From contig NZ_JACSUD010000001.1 in NCBI RefSeq assembly GCF_014385435.1, forward strand, positions 248,001 through 312,000: a DNA stretch of 64,000 nt, written 5' to 3'. Shown here piece by piece: positions 16,927 through 24,837 of the stretch. The notes beneath the pieces were generated by a model, which had not been told where the DNA came from, searched no databases, and saw nothing but the letters and a program-made list of their open reading frames with translations. The DNA comes from Alloprevotella sp. Lung230 (GTDB lineage: Bacteria; Bacteroidota; Bacteroidia; Bacteroidales; Bacteroidaceae). The position numbers and the translations under genes were made by a program. How positions within the stretch are numbered: the stretch's first letter is position 1; every line of letters starts with the position of its first letter.

Positions 16927-16955
16927 CATCGCCTTTCGGAAGAAAGGTCGATTAT

Positions 16956-17030
16956 GGTGACTGTAGTTCAGCTGGTTAGAGCGTCAGATTGTGGTTCTGA
17001 ATGTCGTGGGTTCGAATCCCATCAGTCACC
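16956..17030 (+). tRNA. tRNA-His (anticodon GTG)
   Basis: The cloverleaf folds with acceptor arms GTGACTG and CAGTCAC, anticodon loop TTGTGGT (anticodon GTG) and T-arm GTGGGTTCGAATCCCAT. An extra G at 16956 opposite the discriminator C is the histidine identity element G-1. CCA is not encoded. Confidence 0.95.
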
Positions 17031-17039
17031 CTCTCATCT

Positions 17040-17070
17040 CCCTGCAAGCTTTGGCTTGTGGGGATTTTTT
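17040..17070 (+). terminator. Terminator of tRNA-His
   Basis: A ten-pair stem CCCTGCAAGC with GCTTGTGGGG (two G-T pairs), followed by six T residues, begins 10 bp after the tRNA. Confidence 0.8.
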
Positions 17071-17123
17071 GTGGACGACAGCGCTTTTTTCGCTTTCGGT
17101 TTCCCCTTCTCCATTTTATTCTC

Positions 17124-17131
17124 TACCTTTG
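17124..17131 (+). promoter_or_regulatory. Candidate -7 box for the HAD gene
   Basis: TACCTTTG matches TAnnTTTG; a weak TTTC lies at the -33 position (17100-17103). The leader would be about 48 nt. Confidence 0.5.
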
Positions 17132-17184
17132 TAGAAGCAAAGCGGCGCTGTGCCCTTTCCCTCATCTTCTACTCCCCCACCCCA

Positions 17185-17976
17185 ATGAATTCTACCCTGC
17201 AACAATACTGGTCGGCCCATCCCGACCTGGCCCGGCAGGCAAGTGCCGAAGGGCTCGACCTCTCCAACGGCCGCCTGCCCCTCCGTGCTGTGCTTTTCGA
17301 CATGGATGGCGTCTTGTTTGACTCCATGCCCGCCCACGCCAAGTCGTGGGCAAAGGTGTGTCACGACCTCGGTCTGCAACTCACCGAGATAGAAGCCTTC
17401 ATGCACGAAGGTCGCACCGCTTTCTCCACCATCAACTGGATCACCCAGCGGCAGTTTGGCCGCGGCACCACCGAGGAAGAGGTCAATCGCATCTATGCCC
17501 TCAAATGCGAGGAGTTCAACCACTATCCCGAAGCGCCCAAGATGCCCGGTGCCGTGGAAGTGCTGCAACAAGTGGCGCAGACCGGACTGGACCGCCTTGT
17601 AGTGACCGGCAGCGGACAAGCCAGTCTGCTCGACCGACTCACCACCAACTATCCTGGTTGCTTCGGCCGGGACAAAATCGTGTCGTCCAAGGACACCCTT
17701 CGAGGCAAGCCTCATCCCGACCCCTATCTGCTGGGACTGCAGCGCGCCGGCGCGTTGCAGCCATGGCAGGCGCTCGTGGTCGAAAACGCGCCTTTGGGAG
17801 TGCAGGCCGCAGTGTCTGCCGGCATCTTCACCATTGCCGTCAACACGGGGCCACTCCCCGAAAGCGCCTTGGCCGAAGCCGGAGCCAACCTCCTCTTCCC
17901 CTCTATGACCGCCTTGGCCGAAGCTTGGCCCAAAATCATCGCGCAGCTGATGGCGCCCGCCTCGCAACCACGCTAA
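17185..17976 (+). CDS. HAD-superfamily phosphatase (beta-phosphoglucomutase-like)
   Basis: The start at 17185 gives a 263-residue protein. The HAD motif I (VLFDMDGVLFDSMP) is at about residues 37-50, with nucleophile and acid Asp. A helical cap follows, then motif II (VVTGSGQ), motif III/IV with GKPHPDPY (about 175) and ENAPLGVQAA. These proteins hydrolyse small sugar or other phosphates in the cytoplasm. The substrate cannot be told. A longer upstream frame runs through tRNA-His and its terminator and is rejected. dprA starts 22 bp downstream and probably shares the transcript. Confidence 0.85.
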   Translation: MNSTLQQYWSAHPDLARQASAEGLDLSNGRLPLRAVLFDMDGVLFDSMPAHAKSWAKVCHDLGLQLTEIEAFMHEGRTAFSTINWITQRQFGRGTTEEEVNRIYALKCEEFNHYPEAPKMPGAVEVLQQVAQTGLDRLVVTGSGQASLLDRLTTNYPGCFGRDKIVSSKDTLRGKPHPDPYLLGLQRAGALQPWQALVVENAPLGVQAAVSAGIFTIAVNTGPLPESALAEAGANLLFPSMTALAEAWPKIIAQLMAPASQPR

Positions 17977-17998
17977 CCACTCTCCCGCCTGCTGCCCT

Positions 17999-19111
17999 AT
18001 GCTACACACCTTGGCCCTCAGTCTTCTGCGCGGCATGACCCAAGCACAGACACTTGAGTTGTTGCGCCATGTGCCCGATGCACGCGCCATCTTCGAACGC
18101 CCCGACGATGTCCTCACCGAGGTGCACCCCACTATGCGGCGGCGCATCGAGACGGCGCTGCAATCTCATGGAAGCGAGGCACTGGCGCGCGCTGCGTGCG
18201 AACTGGAATTTTGCGAACGCCACAACATCCGTGCGCTCGGCCTGCACCACCCTGACTATCCGCAGCGCTTGGCCGAATGTCCCGATGCTCCGGCCATGGT
18301 GTTCTATCGCGGCAACGCCGACCTCAATGCGCAGCACGTGCTGGCGGTGGTGGGCACGAGACGCATCACGCCCTACGGCAAAGACCTCTGCCAAAGCCTC
18401 TGTGCCGACCTCCGGCGCCTCCTCCCCGACGTGCTCGTGGTGAGCGGGCTGGCCTATGGTGTGGACATCCACGCTCATCGGGGTTGTTTGAAGGAGGGAT
18501 TGTCCACGGTGGGGATTTTGGCACACGGGCTCGATCAGATTTATCCCTCCTCACATCGCGAAACGGCCAAAGCCATGCTCCGGCAAGGCGGTTTGCTCAC
18601 GGAGTACATCTCACAGACGCGCGCCCACGCCGGCAACTTCGTGCGGCGCAACCGCATCGTGGCGGGAATGGCCGATGCCACCCTTGTCGTGGAAAGTGCG
18701 CAAAAGGGCGGAGCACTCATCACCGCCCGCCTCAGCATGGACTACGATCGGCTCGTCTGCGCCTTCCCCGGACGCACGGCCGACCCTTACAGCGAGGGGT
18801 GCAACAGGCTCATCCGCGACCGACAGGCCGAACTGGTCACCTCGGCCTACGACCTCCTCGATCTCCTCAACTGGAACACACCGACTGCCTCTACGCAAAG
18901 AGAACCCGAACTCAACTTTCTCCCCACACTCACCCCGGAACAACAAGCGGTGGTGGAGGCGCTAAAAGGCAAAGACGGGCTGAACCTCACGCAACTGTGC
19001 ATCAAAACCAACATGGAGCAAAGCACAATGACCGCCCTGTTGTTTGAACTCGAAATGAGCGGTATCGTCCGCCTGATGGCCGGTGGTCTCTATCGGTTGC
19101 TGCCTCAATGA
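17999..19111 (+). CDS. dprA: DNA-processing protein A
   Basis: DprA loads RecA onto incoming single-stranded DNA during natural transformation. The 370-residue product has an N-terminal SAM-like helical part (1-65), the Rossmann-like DprA core with VVGTRRITPYG, VVSGLAYGVDIHAHRG, GLDQIYPSSH and NRIVAGMADATLVVES (about 115-280), and a C-terminal winged helix (about 305-370, LTQLCIKTNMEQSTMTALLFELEMSGIV). The length is normal. It indicates at least a potential for DNA uptake, in keeping with the several repeats and IS copies around. It ends directly before the R1 repeat element. Confidence 0.93.
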   Translation: MLHTLALSLLRGMTQAQTLELLRHVPDARAIFERPDDVLTEVHPTMRRRIETALQSHGSEALARAACELEFCERHNIRALGLHHPDYPQRLAECPDAPAMVFYRGNADLNAQHVLAVVGTRRITPYGKDLCQSLCADLRRLLPDVLVVSGLAYGVDIHAHRGCLKEGLSTVGILAHGLDQIYPSSHRETAKAMLRQGGLLTEYISQTRAHAGNFVRRNRIVAGMADATLVVESAQKGGALITARLSMDYDRLVCAFPGRTADPYSEGCNRLIRDRQAELVTSAYDLLDLLNWNTPTASTQREPELNFLPTLTPEQQAVVEALKGKDGLNLTQLCIKTNMEQSTMTALLFELEMSGIVRLMAGGLYRLLPQ

Positions 19112-19148
19112 GGTCTGTGCGATTTTCTACGAACGCTCCCATTTATAA

Positions 19149-19640
19149 ATAGACATCTCGACTTCATTTTCAGCCACAAGTCCCACACTTTAACACAACT
19201 TTAACAAACCGACGTCCTGTTTCATTGTGTTGTCATGAACCGGCCCCTACAAGATTGTTTGAAAACATTTGTTTTCTTCAGAGGGAGTGAAATTTATCTC
19301 AGAGGTAGTTTCATTTTTCTCAGAGGTAGAAAAAACTACCTCTGAGGAAGTTCGTACGATGTCCGACTCCCCCTCGCGCGCGTACGCTACACTCTGATTG
19401 ACGTTTTTTGCCTTCACAGCCTTCACCCTCGTGGGCAAATGGTGCAGCATGAGGCGTTGAGAGGTAGGGCAATCCAAGCCGGCACGCAGCGAGGTGGTGG
19501 GTTCCGGCATGGACGCGAAAGTTTCCCTTCGGAAAACATTCACCCACAAACAACTGCCAGTCAGTCGCTTATCGGCATCGGTGAAGGAGTGAAGGCAAAA
19601 AACACCACTTATATAGTAGGGTACACGCGCGCGAGGCCTC
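19149..19640 (+). repeat. Dispersed R element, copy R1
   Basis: The copy has, in order: a segment TAGACATC ... CAGCCACAAG ... TTTAACACAA (19149-19211); a cluster of CTACCTCTGAG units (19274-19349); a left arm with CGCGCGTACG and TTTTTTGCCTTCAC (19375-19428); about 150 bp of unique interior; and a right arm that is the inverse of the left (GTGAAGGCAAAAAAC ... ATATAGTAGGG ... CGCGCGCG, 19580-19633). Copies at 59216 and 31941 share this plan. No gene is supported here, although the arms and units create short repeated-peptide frames. Confidence 0.75.
19274..19349 (-). repeat. 21-bp CTACCTCTGAG minisatellite in R1
   Basis: Three leftward units at 21-bp spacing, the distal one degenerate (CTCCCTCTGA), meet one rightward unit (AACTACCTCTGAGG). 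The facing pair can form a strong hairpin. Confidence 0.75.
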
Positions 19641-19835
19641 TCTCCTCACAGCTCCCTTTTGGGGGCCTCACCCCCAATGCTTCTTTGAGAGCGGGCGAAA
19701 GGGATGAGAGCGGAAGAGAGCAAATGTGTCGGGAGAAATGCACATTTTATCGACAAAAAGAGGAGAAAAACATGGATTTTTCAACTTCGCAAGCAAGAAA
19801 GCAAGTATTTATTTCGGAGATTAGCACAGAAATAG

Positions 19836-19843
19836 TAAATTTG
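19836..19843 (+). promoter_or_regulatory. Probable original -7 box of the lpx operon
   Basis: TAAATTTG matches TAnnTTTG. It lies immediately before the MITE copy M1, which now separates it from lpxD by about 220 bp. Confidence 0.5.
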
Positions 19844-19848
19844 CACTA

Positions 19849-20048
19849 TTAAGTAGGTATTCAGAATTCATGGATACTATATTTGTTTCATTTTTTCGTC
19901 AGGTCGCCTTTGCGAAGAAGGAGTGTAGCGCGGGTTACACGACTGATGGACAAAGGTGAGAGGACAGAAAAGGGAGACAAAGAGAGTATCAAAGTAGAGA
20001 ACCGCCTACGACTAAGATAACTACGATTAATTTTGAACACCTACTTAA
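19849..20048 (+). mobile_element. MITE copy M1 (200 bp)
   Basis: Ends are inverted repeats: TTAAGTAGGTATTCA at the left, and GATTAATTTTGAACACCTACTTAA (split here: GATTAATTTTGAAC, then ACCTACTTAA) at the right. It carries no gene. Near the left end it has CTATATTTG, a TAnnTTTG match pointing into lpxD. It is about 85% alike, by eye, to M2 at 49569. It sits between a promoter and the lpxD start. Confidence 0.8.
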
Positions 20049-20062
20049 ATAGGTTACTATAA

Positions 20063-21103
20063 ATGGAATTTAACGCCCAGCAGATAGCAAGTTATCTTGG
20101 CGGCATCGTTGAAGGAAATCCTGAGGCTGCTGTCAAAACCTTTGCCAAAATTGAAGAAGGGCAGGAAGGAGCCATCTCTTTCTTGGCCAATCCGAAATAT
20201 GCCCACTATCTTTACGAAACCCTCTCTTCGGTGGTGTTGGTGAACCAAGACTTCGTGCCCGAACGTCCCGTGAAAGCCACTTTGGTGCGCGTGCCGAACG
20301 CCTACGAAGCCATTGCACGTTTGCTCTCGCTCTACGAATCGATGACGCAAAAGCGCACAGGCATTCATCCGTTAGCCTGTGTGAGCGAAACTGCCACTTT
20401 GGGCGAAGGCGTCTATGTCGGCCCCTTTGCCTATGTGGGTGAAGGCGTAAGCATCGGCAACGGCACGCAGATTTATGCCCATGTGGTGCTGGAAGAAAAC
20501 ACCACGGTGGGCGACAACTGCACGATTTACCCCAACGTGAGCGTCTACAAGGAGTGTCGCATCGGCAACGGCGTCATCTTACACAGCGGATGCGTGATTG
20601 GGGCCGATGGCTTCGGTTTTGCGCCGGCGGCCGACGGCTATGAGAAAATTCCACAAATCGGTATCGTTACCATCGAAGACAATGTGGAAATTGGTGCTAA
20701 TGCTTGTGTAGACCGCTCCACTATGGGCAGTACCTACGTGCGCCAAGGGGTGAAAATCGACAACTTGGTGCAGATTGCCCATAACGTAGAAGTAGGTGCC
20801 CACACCGTGATGTCGGCCCAAGTGGGCGTGGCCGGCAGCACCAAGATTGGCGAATGGTGCATGTTTGCCGGACAAGTGGGCATGGCCGGCCATTTGAACC
20901 TCCCCGACCGCACCACAGCGGGTGCCCAGGCCGGCATCCACACTTCCCGCACGGGCGGCGTCCCCTTGATGGGCACTCCCGCCATCGATGCCCGCACCTT
21001 TGCCCGCAGCAGTGCGGTGTTCAAGAATCTTCCCGACCTTCGCGAAGAGGTGCGCAACCTCCGCAAAGAAATCGAACAACTCAAAGCGCAACTGGGACAA
21101 TAA
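20063..21103 (+). CDS. lpxD: UDP-3-O-(3-hydroxyacyl)glucosamine N-acyltransferase
   Basis: LpxD adds the second (N-linked) acyl chain in lipid A synthesis at the inner face of the cytoplasmic membrane. The 346-residue protein has the N-terminal uridine-binding domain (1-100), a left-handed beta-helix of hexapeptide repeats (about 105-310) with the catalytic-His segment LVQIAHNVEVGAH (about 240), and a C-terminal helix (LREEVRNLRKEIEQLKAQL). The length is normal. It heads the lpxD-lpxC-lpxA run typical of Bacteroidetes. The start codon lies 14 bp after the MITE, so the ribosome-binding region borders MITE sequence. Confidence 0.95.
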   Translation: MEFNAQQIASYLGGIVEGNPEAAVKTFAKIEEGQEGAISFLANPKYAHYLYETLSSVVLVNQDFVPERPVKATLVRVPNAYEAIARLLSLYESMTQKRTGIHPLACVSETATLGEGVYVGPFAYVGEGVSIGNGTQIYAHVVLEENTTVGDNCTIYPNVSVYKECRIGNGVILHSGCVIGADGFGFAPAADGYEKIPQIGIVTIEDNVEIGANACVDRSTMGSTYVRQGVKIDNLVQIAHNVEVGAHTVMSAQVGVAGSTKIGEWCMFAGQVGMAGHLNLPDRTTAGAQAGIHTSRTGGVPLMGTPAIDARTFARSSAVFKNLPDLREEVRNLRKEIEQLKAQLGQ

Positions 21104-21156
21104 GTCGACCGCGAGCGACGTTATGCAAGCGTCCCCCACTTGCGATACACATTATC

Positions 21157-22062
21157 ATGCAACAGACTCTCAAAGATAAGTTTTCCCTTTCCAGCAAAGG
21201 ACTCCACACGGGGCTGCACCTGACCGTGACTTTCTGTCCCGCCCCCGTCCACCACGGCATCAAAATCCAACGCATCGACCTCGAAGGGCAGCCCATCATT
21301 GAAGCCCTCGCCGAAAACGTCATCGACACTTCACGCGGCACGGTGGTCGGCACTCCTGAAGTGCGCGTTTCGACCATCGAACACGGCATGGCAGCACTCG
21401 TGGCTTTCGGCATCGACAACTGCTTGATTCAGGTGGACGGACCCGAGTTTCCCATCCTCGACGGAAGTTCCATCTACTTCGCCCGAGAGATTGAGCGCGT
21501 CGGCGTGGTGGAGCAAGACGCTCCGCGCAACTACATCGAAATCAAAGAACCCATCGAATACTACGATGAAATTTCGGGCTCTTGCCTGCGCCTCGAACCG
21601 GCCGGCAAATTGAGCGTAGACTCTACCATCGAGTTTTTCGACAGCCAGTTTATCAAAACCCAACGCGCCGTGCTCCATGATTTGAGCGAGTTTCCCAAGG
21701 AATTTGCCTCTGCCCGCACCTTCGTCTTTGTGCGCGAGGTGGAAATGCTCCTCCAGATGGGGCTCATCAAGGGAGGCGACCTCTCCAACGCCTTGGTGAT
21801 CTACGAGCGACAACTCTCTCAAGAGCGCCTGGACGCCCTGGCCGACATGCTCGGCGTGGAGCACCGCGATGCTTCGCAACTGGGCTATCTGCAACAAAAG
21901 CCCATCACGTGGAACAACGAGTGTGCGCGCCACAAACTCTTGGACATCCTCGGCGACATCGCCCTCATCGGCCGTCCTCTCAAAGGACACATTATCGCCA
22001 TCCGCCCCGGCCACAAAGCCAACAACAAGTTTGCACGCCTCGTACGTCAGCGCTACCAATAA
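21157..22062 (+). CDS. lpxC: UDP-3-O-acyl-N-acetylglucosamine deacetylase, without FabZ domain
   Basis: LpxC is the zinc deacetylase that commits to lipid A synthesis. The start at 21157 gives MQQTLKDKFSLSSKGLHTG, the usual N-terminus. Zinc and catalytic residues are in TIEHGMAAL (His about 76), ARHKLLDILGD and GHIIAIRPGHKANN. The protein stops after 301 residues, right after the LpxC fold. In most Bacteroidetes this gene is an LpxC-FabZ fusion of about 460 residues; here the dehydratase half is missing, with only 48 bp to lpxA and no remnant. FabZ must be encoded elsewhere or replaced. A longer upstream frame overlaps lpxD in another phase and is rejected. Confidence 0.93.
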   Translation: MQQTLKDKFSLSSKGLHTGLHLTVTFCPAPVHHGIKIQRIDLEGQPIIEALAENVIDTSRGTVVGTPEVRVSTIEHGMAALVAFGIDNCLIQVDGPEFPILDGSSIYFAREIERVGVVEQDAPRNYIEIKEPIEYYDEISGSCLRLEPAGKLSVDSTIEFFDSQFIKTQRAVLHDLSEFPKEFASARTFVFVREVEMLLQMGLIKGGDLSNALVIYERQLSQERLDALADMLGVEHRDASQLGYLQQKPITWNNECARHKLLDILGDIALIGRPLKGHIIAIRPGHKANNKFARLVRQRYQ

Positions 22063-22110
22063 AGCGCTCCGTCATCCTCCTCCACTTTTTCACCCTTTCA
22101 TCCTTTCCTT

Positions 22111-22881
22111 ATGATTTCTCCTCTTGCCCACATTCATCCCGACGCCGTCATTGGTGACAACTGCGAAATCGGCCCGTTCTGTTTTGTCGACGCCAATGTG
22201 GTGATTGGCGACAACAATCATCTGATGAACTCGGTGACGCTGCTGAGCGGCACACGCATGGGGAACGACAACACGCTCTTTCCGGGCGCTGTGATTGGTG
22301 CCATCCCGCAGGATTTGAAATTTCGTGGTGAAGAGACCACGGCCGAAATCGGCGACAACAATACCATCCGCGAAAATGTGACGATCAACCGCGGCACGGC
22401 TGCCAAAGGTCGCACCGTCGTGGGGAGCAACAACCTGCTGATGGAAGGGATGCACGTGGGGCACGACTGCTTCATCGGCAGCGGCTGCATCATCGGCAAC
22501 AGCACGAAGATTGCCGGCGAGGTGGTGATCGACGATTTTGCCATCATCAGCGCGAGTGTGCTCATCCACCAGTTTTGTCACATCGGATCGTACGTGATGG
22601 TGAGCGGCGGCACTCGCACCGGACAGGACGTTCCACCTTTCTGCATCGCCGCTCGCGAGCCGGTGGCCTACTGCGGGCTCAACCTCGTCGGGCTGAAGCG
22701 TCGTAACTTCCCCACCGAGGTCATCAATGCCCTCCACTCGGCCTACCTCATCCTCTATCAAAACTCCAAGCTCTTCAACGAGCGCATCGCCGAAATCCGC
22801 GAAAACGTGATGCCTTGCAAGGAAATCGACTATCTCCTCGACTTCCTCGCCAACTCCAAACGCGGTTTCATCGGCAAATAA
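22111..22881 (+). CDS. lpxA: UDP-GlcNAc O-acyltransferase
   Basis: LpxA performs the first step of lipid A synthesis, moving a 3-hydroxyacyl chain from ACP to UDP-GlcNAc. The 256-residue protein is a hexapeptide-repeat left-handed helix (about 1-185) with TINRGTAAKGRT and the catalytic MEGMHVGHDC (about 111-120), then a helical C-terminal domain with NLVGLKRRNF. The length is normal. It is third in the lpxD-C-A operon. Confidence 0.95.
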   Translation: MISPLAHIHPDAVIGDNCEIGPFCFVDANVVIGDNNHLMNSVTLLSGTRMGNDNTLFPGAVIGAIPQDLKFRGEETTAEIGDNNTIRENVTINRGTAAKGRTVVGSNNLLMEGMHVGHDCFIGSGCIIGNSTKIAGEVVIDDFAIISASVLIHQFCHIGSYVMVSGGTRTGQDVPPFCIAAREPVAYCGLNLVGLKRRNFPTEVINALHSAYLILYQNSKLFNERIAEIRENVMPCKEIDYLLDFLANSKRGFIGK

Positions 22882-22890
22882 TCCTTCCTT

Positions 22891-23430
22891 ATGCAATACC
22901 TCATCCGCATCATCAGTGACGAGAGCGAAGACTTCCGTCGCGACATCCTCATCGACGAAGACGCCACGTTTCTCGACCTGAACAACGTCATCCTCCAATC
23001 CTGCGGCTATCCCGACGACCAAATGACCTCGTTCTACATCTGCAACGACGAGTGGGAGCGCGGCGAACAAGTGACCCGCGAGGACGTGCGCGACTCGGCC
23101 GAAGACCAAGACATCTTCACGATGGCCGACACCCAACTGACCGAATTTCTCGACAATGGGGTGACGCATCTGGAGTTTTGCTTCGACCCTTTCAGCGACC
23201 GCGTCTTTTCGCTCGTGGTGCGCGACGAACGCTCCGGTAGCGGTGATCCCGAGGTGGTGAAATCTGTGGGCGATGCTCCGCAGCAAATCAAAGATTTAGA
23301 CCTGAGCGATTTAGCCATAGCCACCGGCGGCAACGGCAGCGACTTTGCTGAGGATTTCGGCATCGAGTCGTTCAACTCCGATGAGATTGACCTCGAAGGC
23401 TTTGAAATCTCCGACGACACTCAATTCTGA
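22891..23430 (+). CDS. PRiA4-ORF3-like (IS1096 passenger TnpR-type) conserved protein
   Basis: The 179-residue acidic cytoplasmic protein resembles the plasmid pRiA4b ORF-3-like family. MQYLIRIISDESEDFRRDILID is followed by a fold with SFYICNDEWERGEQV and HLEFCFDPFSDRVF. The C-terminal 50 residues are low-complexity and very acidic (FAEDFGIESFNSDEIDLEGFE). Members with this tail are common in Bacteroidales next to lpxA or miaA. The function is unknown; despite the family's transposon-derived name there is no sign of mobility here. It is 9 bp after lpxA and likely in the same operon. Confidence 0.7.
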   Translation: MQYLIRIISDESEDFRRDILIDEDATFLDLNNVILQSCGYPDDQMTSFYICNDEWERGEQVTREDVRDSAEDQDIFTMADTQLTEFLDNGVTHLEFCFDPFSDRVFSLVVRDERSGSGDPEVVKSVGDAPQQIKDLDLSDLAIATGGNGSDFAEDFGIESFNSDEIDLEGFEISDDTQF

Positions 23431-23456
23431 CTTTTCCTCTACCACAACCAACACGG

Positions 23457-23482
23457 GCTGCGTGATCGACCTCACGCAGCCT
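23457..23482 (+). terminator. Hairpin between the PRiA4-type gene and miaA
   Basis: GGCTGCGTGA pairs with TCACGCAGCC around a six-base loop; a loosely T-rich stretch follows. It may end the lpx transcript or act as an attenuator before miaA, 22 bp downstream. Confidence 0.6.
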
Positions 23483-23504
23483 GCTTTCTTTCTTCACACG
23501 TCCC

Positions 23505-24395
23505 ATGTCCAAAACCCTCTACGTCCTGGTCGGCCCAACCGCTGTCGGCAAAACCGAAGTGAGTCTGCAGTTGGCCGAACGCCTCGCCTCCCCCATCTTG
23601 AGTGCCGACTCTCGGCAGATGTTTCGCGACCTTCCCATCGGCACAGCGGCCCCCACGGCCGAAGACCAAGCGCGGGTGGAGCACTACTTTGTGGGCACGT
23701 TGGCCCTGACAGACTATTACAGTGCAGCCCGGTTTGAAGCGGAAGCCCTTGCGCTGTGCGACCATCTGTTCCAAACCCACGATGCGTTGGTGGTGAGCGG
23801 CGGGAGCATGATGTATGTCGATGCCCTCTGTCGCGGCATTGACGACCTCCCCACCATCTCGCCCGAGGTGCGAGCCGATGTGCTGGAACGCTACGAGCGG
23901 CAGGGGCTTGATGCGCTTTTGGCCGAACTTCGCCTGCTCGACCCCGACTACTACGCCCTCGTGGACAAGCGCAACCACAAGCGCGTGGTGCATGCGCTCG
24001 AAATCATCTACCAGAGCGGGACTACCTTCACCTCCCTGCGCAAGGGGGTGCACAAGGAGCGGCCGTTTCGTATTGTCAAAATCGGGCTGCAACGCCCACG
24101 CCCCGAACTCTTCGACCGTATCAACCGCCGCACCACCGCCATGGTCGAAGCCGGATTTCTCGAAGAGGCGCAGCGAGTGCTCCCTTTCCGCGAATGCAAC
24201 TCCCTCAACACCGTGGGCTACAAAGAAATCTTTCGCTACTTCGACGGCGACTGGCCACTCGACATGGCGCTCGATCGCATCCGAAAGAACACCCGCGTCT
24301 ATGCCAAAAAGCAGATGACATGGCTCGCCAAAGACCCTGACATCCGATGGTATCATCCCGACGCGCTCCTTGATCACTTGGACGAAGCACGCTAA
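23505..24395 (+). CDS. miaA: tRNA dimethylallyltransferase
   Basis: MiaA prenylates A37 of tRNAs that read UNN codons. The 296-residue protein shows the P-loop VGPTAVGKTEVS (residues 8-19), SADSRQMFRDLPIGTAAP (about 35-52), VVSGGSMMYVDALCRG (about 96-111) and the C-terminal VGYKEIFRYFDGD and RVYAKKQMTWLAKD segments. The length is slightly short of the usual 300-315 but complete. Confidence 0.94.
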   Translation: MSKTLYVLVGPTAVGKTEVSLQLAERLASPILSADSRQMFRDLPIGTAAPTAEDQARVEHYFVGTLALTDYYSAARFEAEALALCDHLFQTHDALVVSGGSMMYVDALCRGIDDLPTISPEVRADVLERYERQGLDALLAELRLLDPDYYALVDKRNHKRVVHALEIIYQSGTTFTSLRKGVHKERPFRIVKIGLQRPRPELFDRINRRTTAMVEAGFLEEAQRVLPFRECNSLNTVGYKEIFRYFDGDWPLDMALDRIRKNTRVYAKKQMTWLAKDPDIRWYHPDALLDHLDEAR

Positions 24396-24433
24396 TCCCC
24401 AACTCTGGTTTCTTCCCGAGTTGGGGATTTTTT
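24394..24433 (+). terminator. Terminator after miaA
   Basis: AATCCCCAACTC pairs with GAGTTGGGGATT (12 bp) and is followed by a run of T residues. The remaining gap to lplA holds the T2 repeat and no gene I can support. Confidence 0.88.
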
Positions 24434-24502
24434 CTTTACTTCATTCTCTCCCGCAAAAACTGAAGCGCCTTTGAGAAAAACTTGCACAGGTGCCGCGCAA
24501 TC

Positions 24503-24523
24503 TATAAACCAAACCTTGGTTTA
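24503..24523. repeat. 21-bp palindrome, single unit (locus T2)
   Basis: One complete palindromic unit (TATAAACCAA ... TTGGTTTA) is embedded in a longer inverted repeat with flanking GCGCAATC and GATTGCGC, making a 19-pair hairpin. It is followed by CGAGAAATCAAC and TTTTTGCG, the tail seen at the other two loci. Confidence 0.8.
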
Positions 24524-24837
24524 TAGATTGCGCAACGAGAAATCAACTTTTTGCGCCTCGCCTTCAACTTTGTCAGCACCGTATTCCACTTTGTGCGTGC
24601 CGGCCGTGAAGTCGTGGTAGAAGAAAGGGCGGTGCAATGAACCTCTCGCGGCAGTGTGCACATCGTCTTTCTTCGGAGAAATGCGAGGGGAAAGCACACG
24701 TTTTACAGGTATTTTGTTACCTTCACTTGAAAAAATCACACTTTCGCTTGCTCATTTCGAAAACATTTTGCAATTTTGAACCCGAACACACCTCCCAACC
24801 TTACACAACCTTTTTCTAATACGAAAACAACACTGCT

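Noticed and set aside
16864-17184. N-terminal extension of the HAD gene
   Set aside because: It would translate through tRNA-His and its terminator.
19247-19549. A 100-codon frame with repeated TSE peptides in R1, and a similar one at 59257-59469
   Set aside because: The peptide repeats only reflect the 21-bp DNA repeats; frames differ among the three R copies.
20854-21156. N-terminal extension of lpxC
   Set aside because: It overlaps lpxD in another frame and is not LpxC-like; the family N-terminus starts at 21157.
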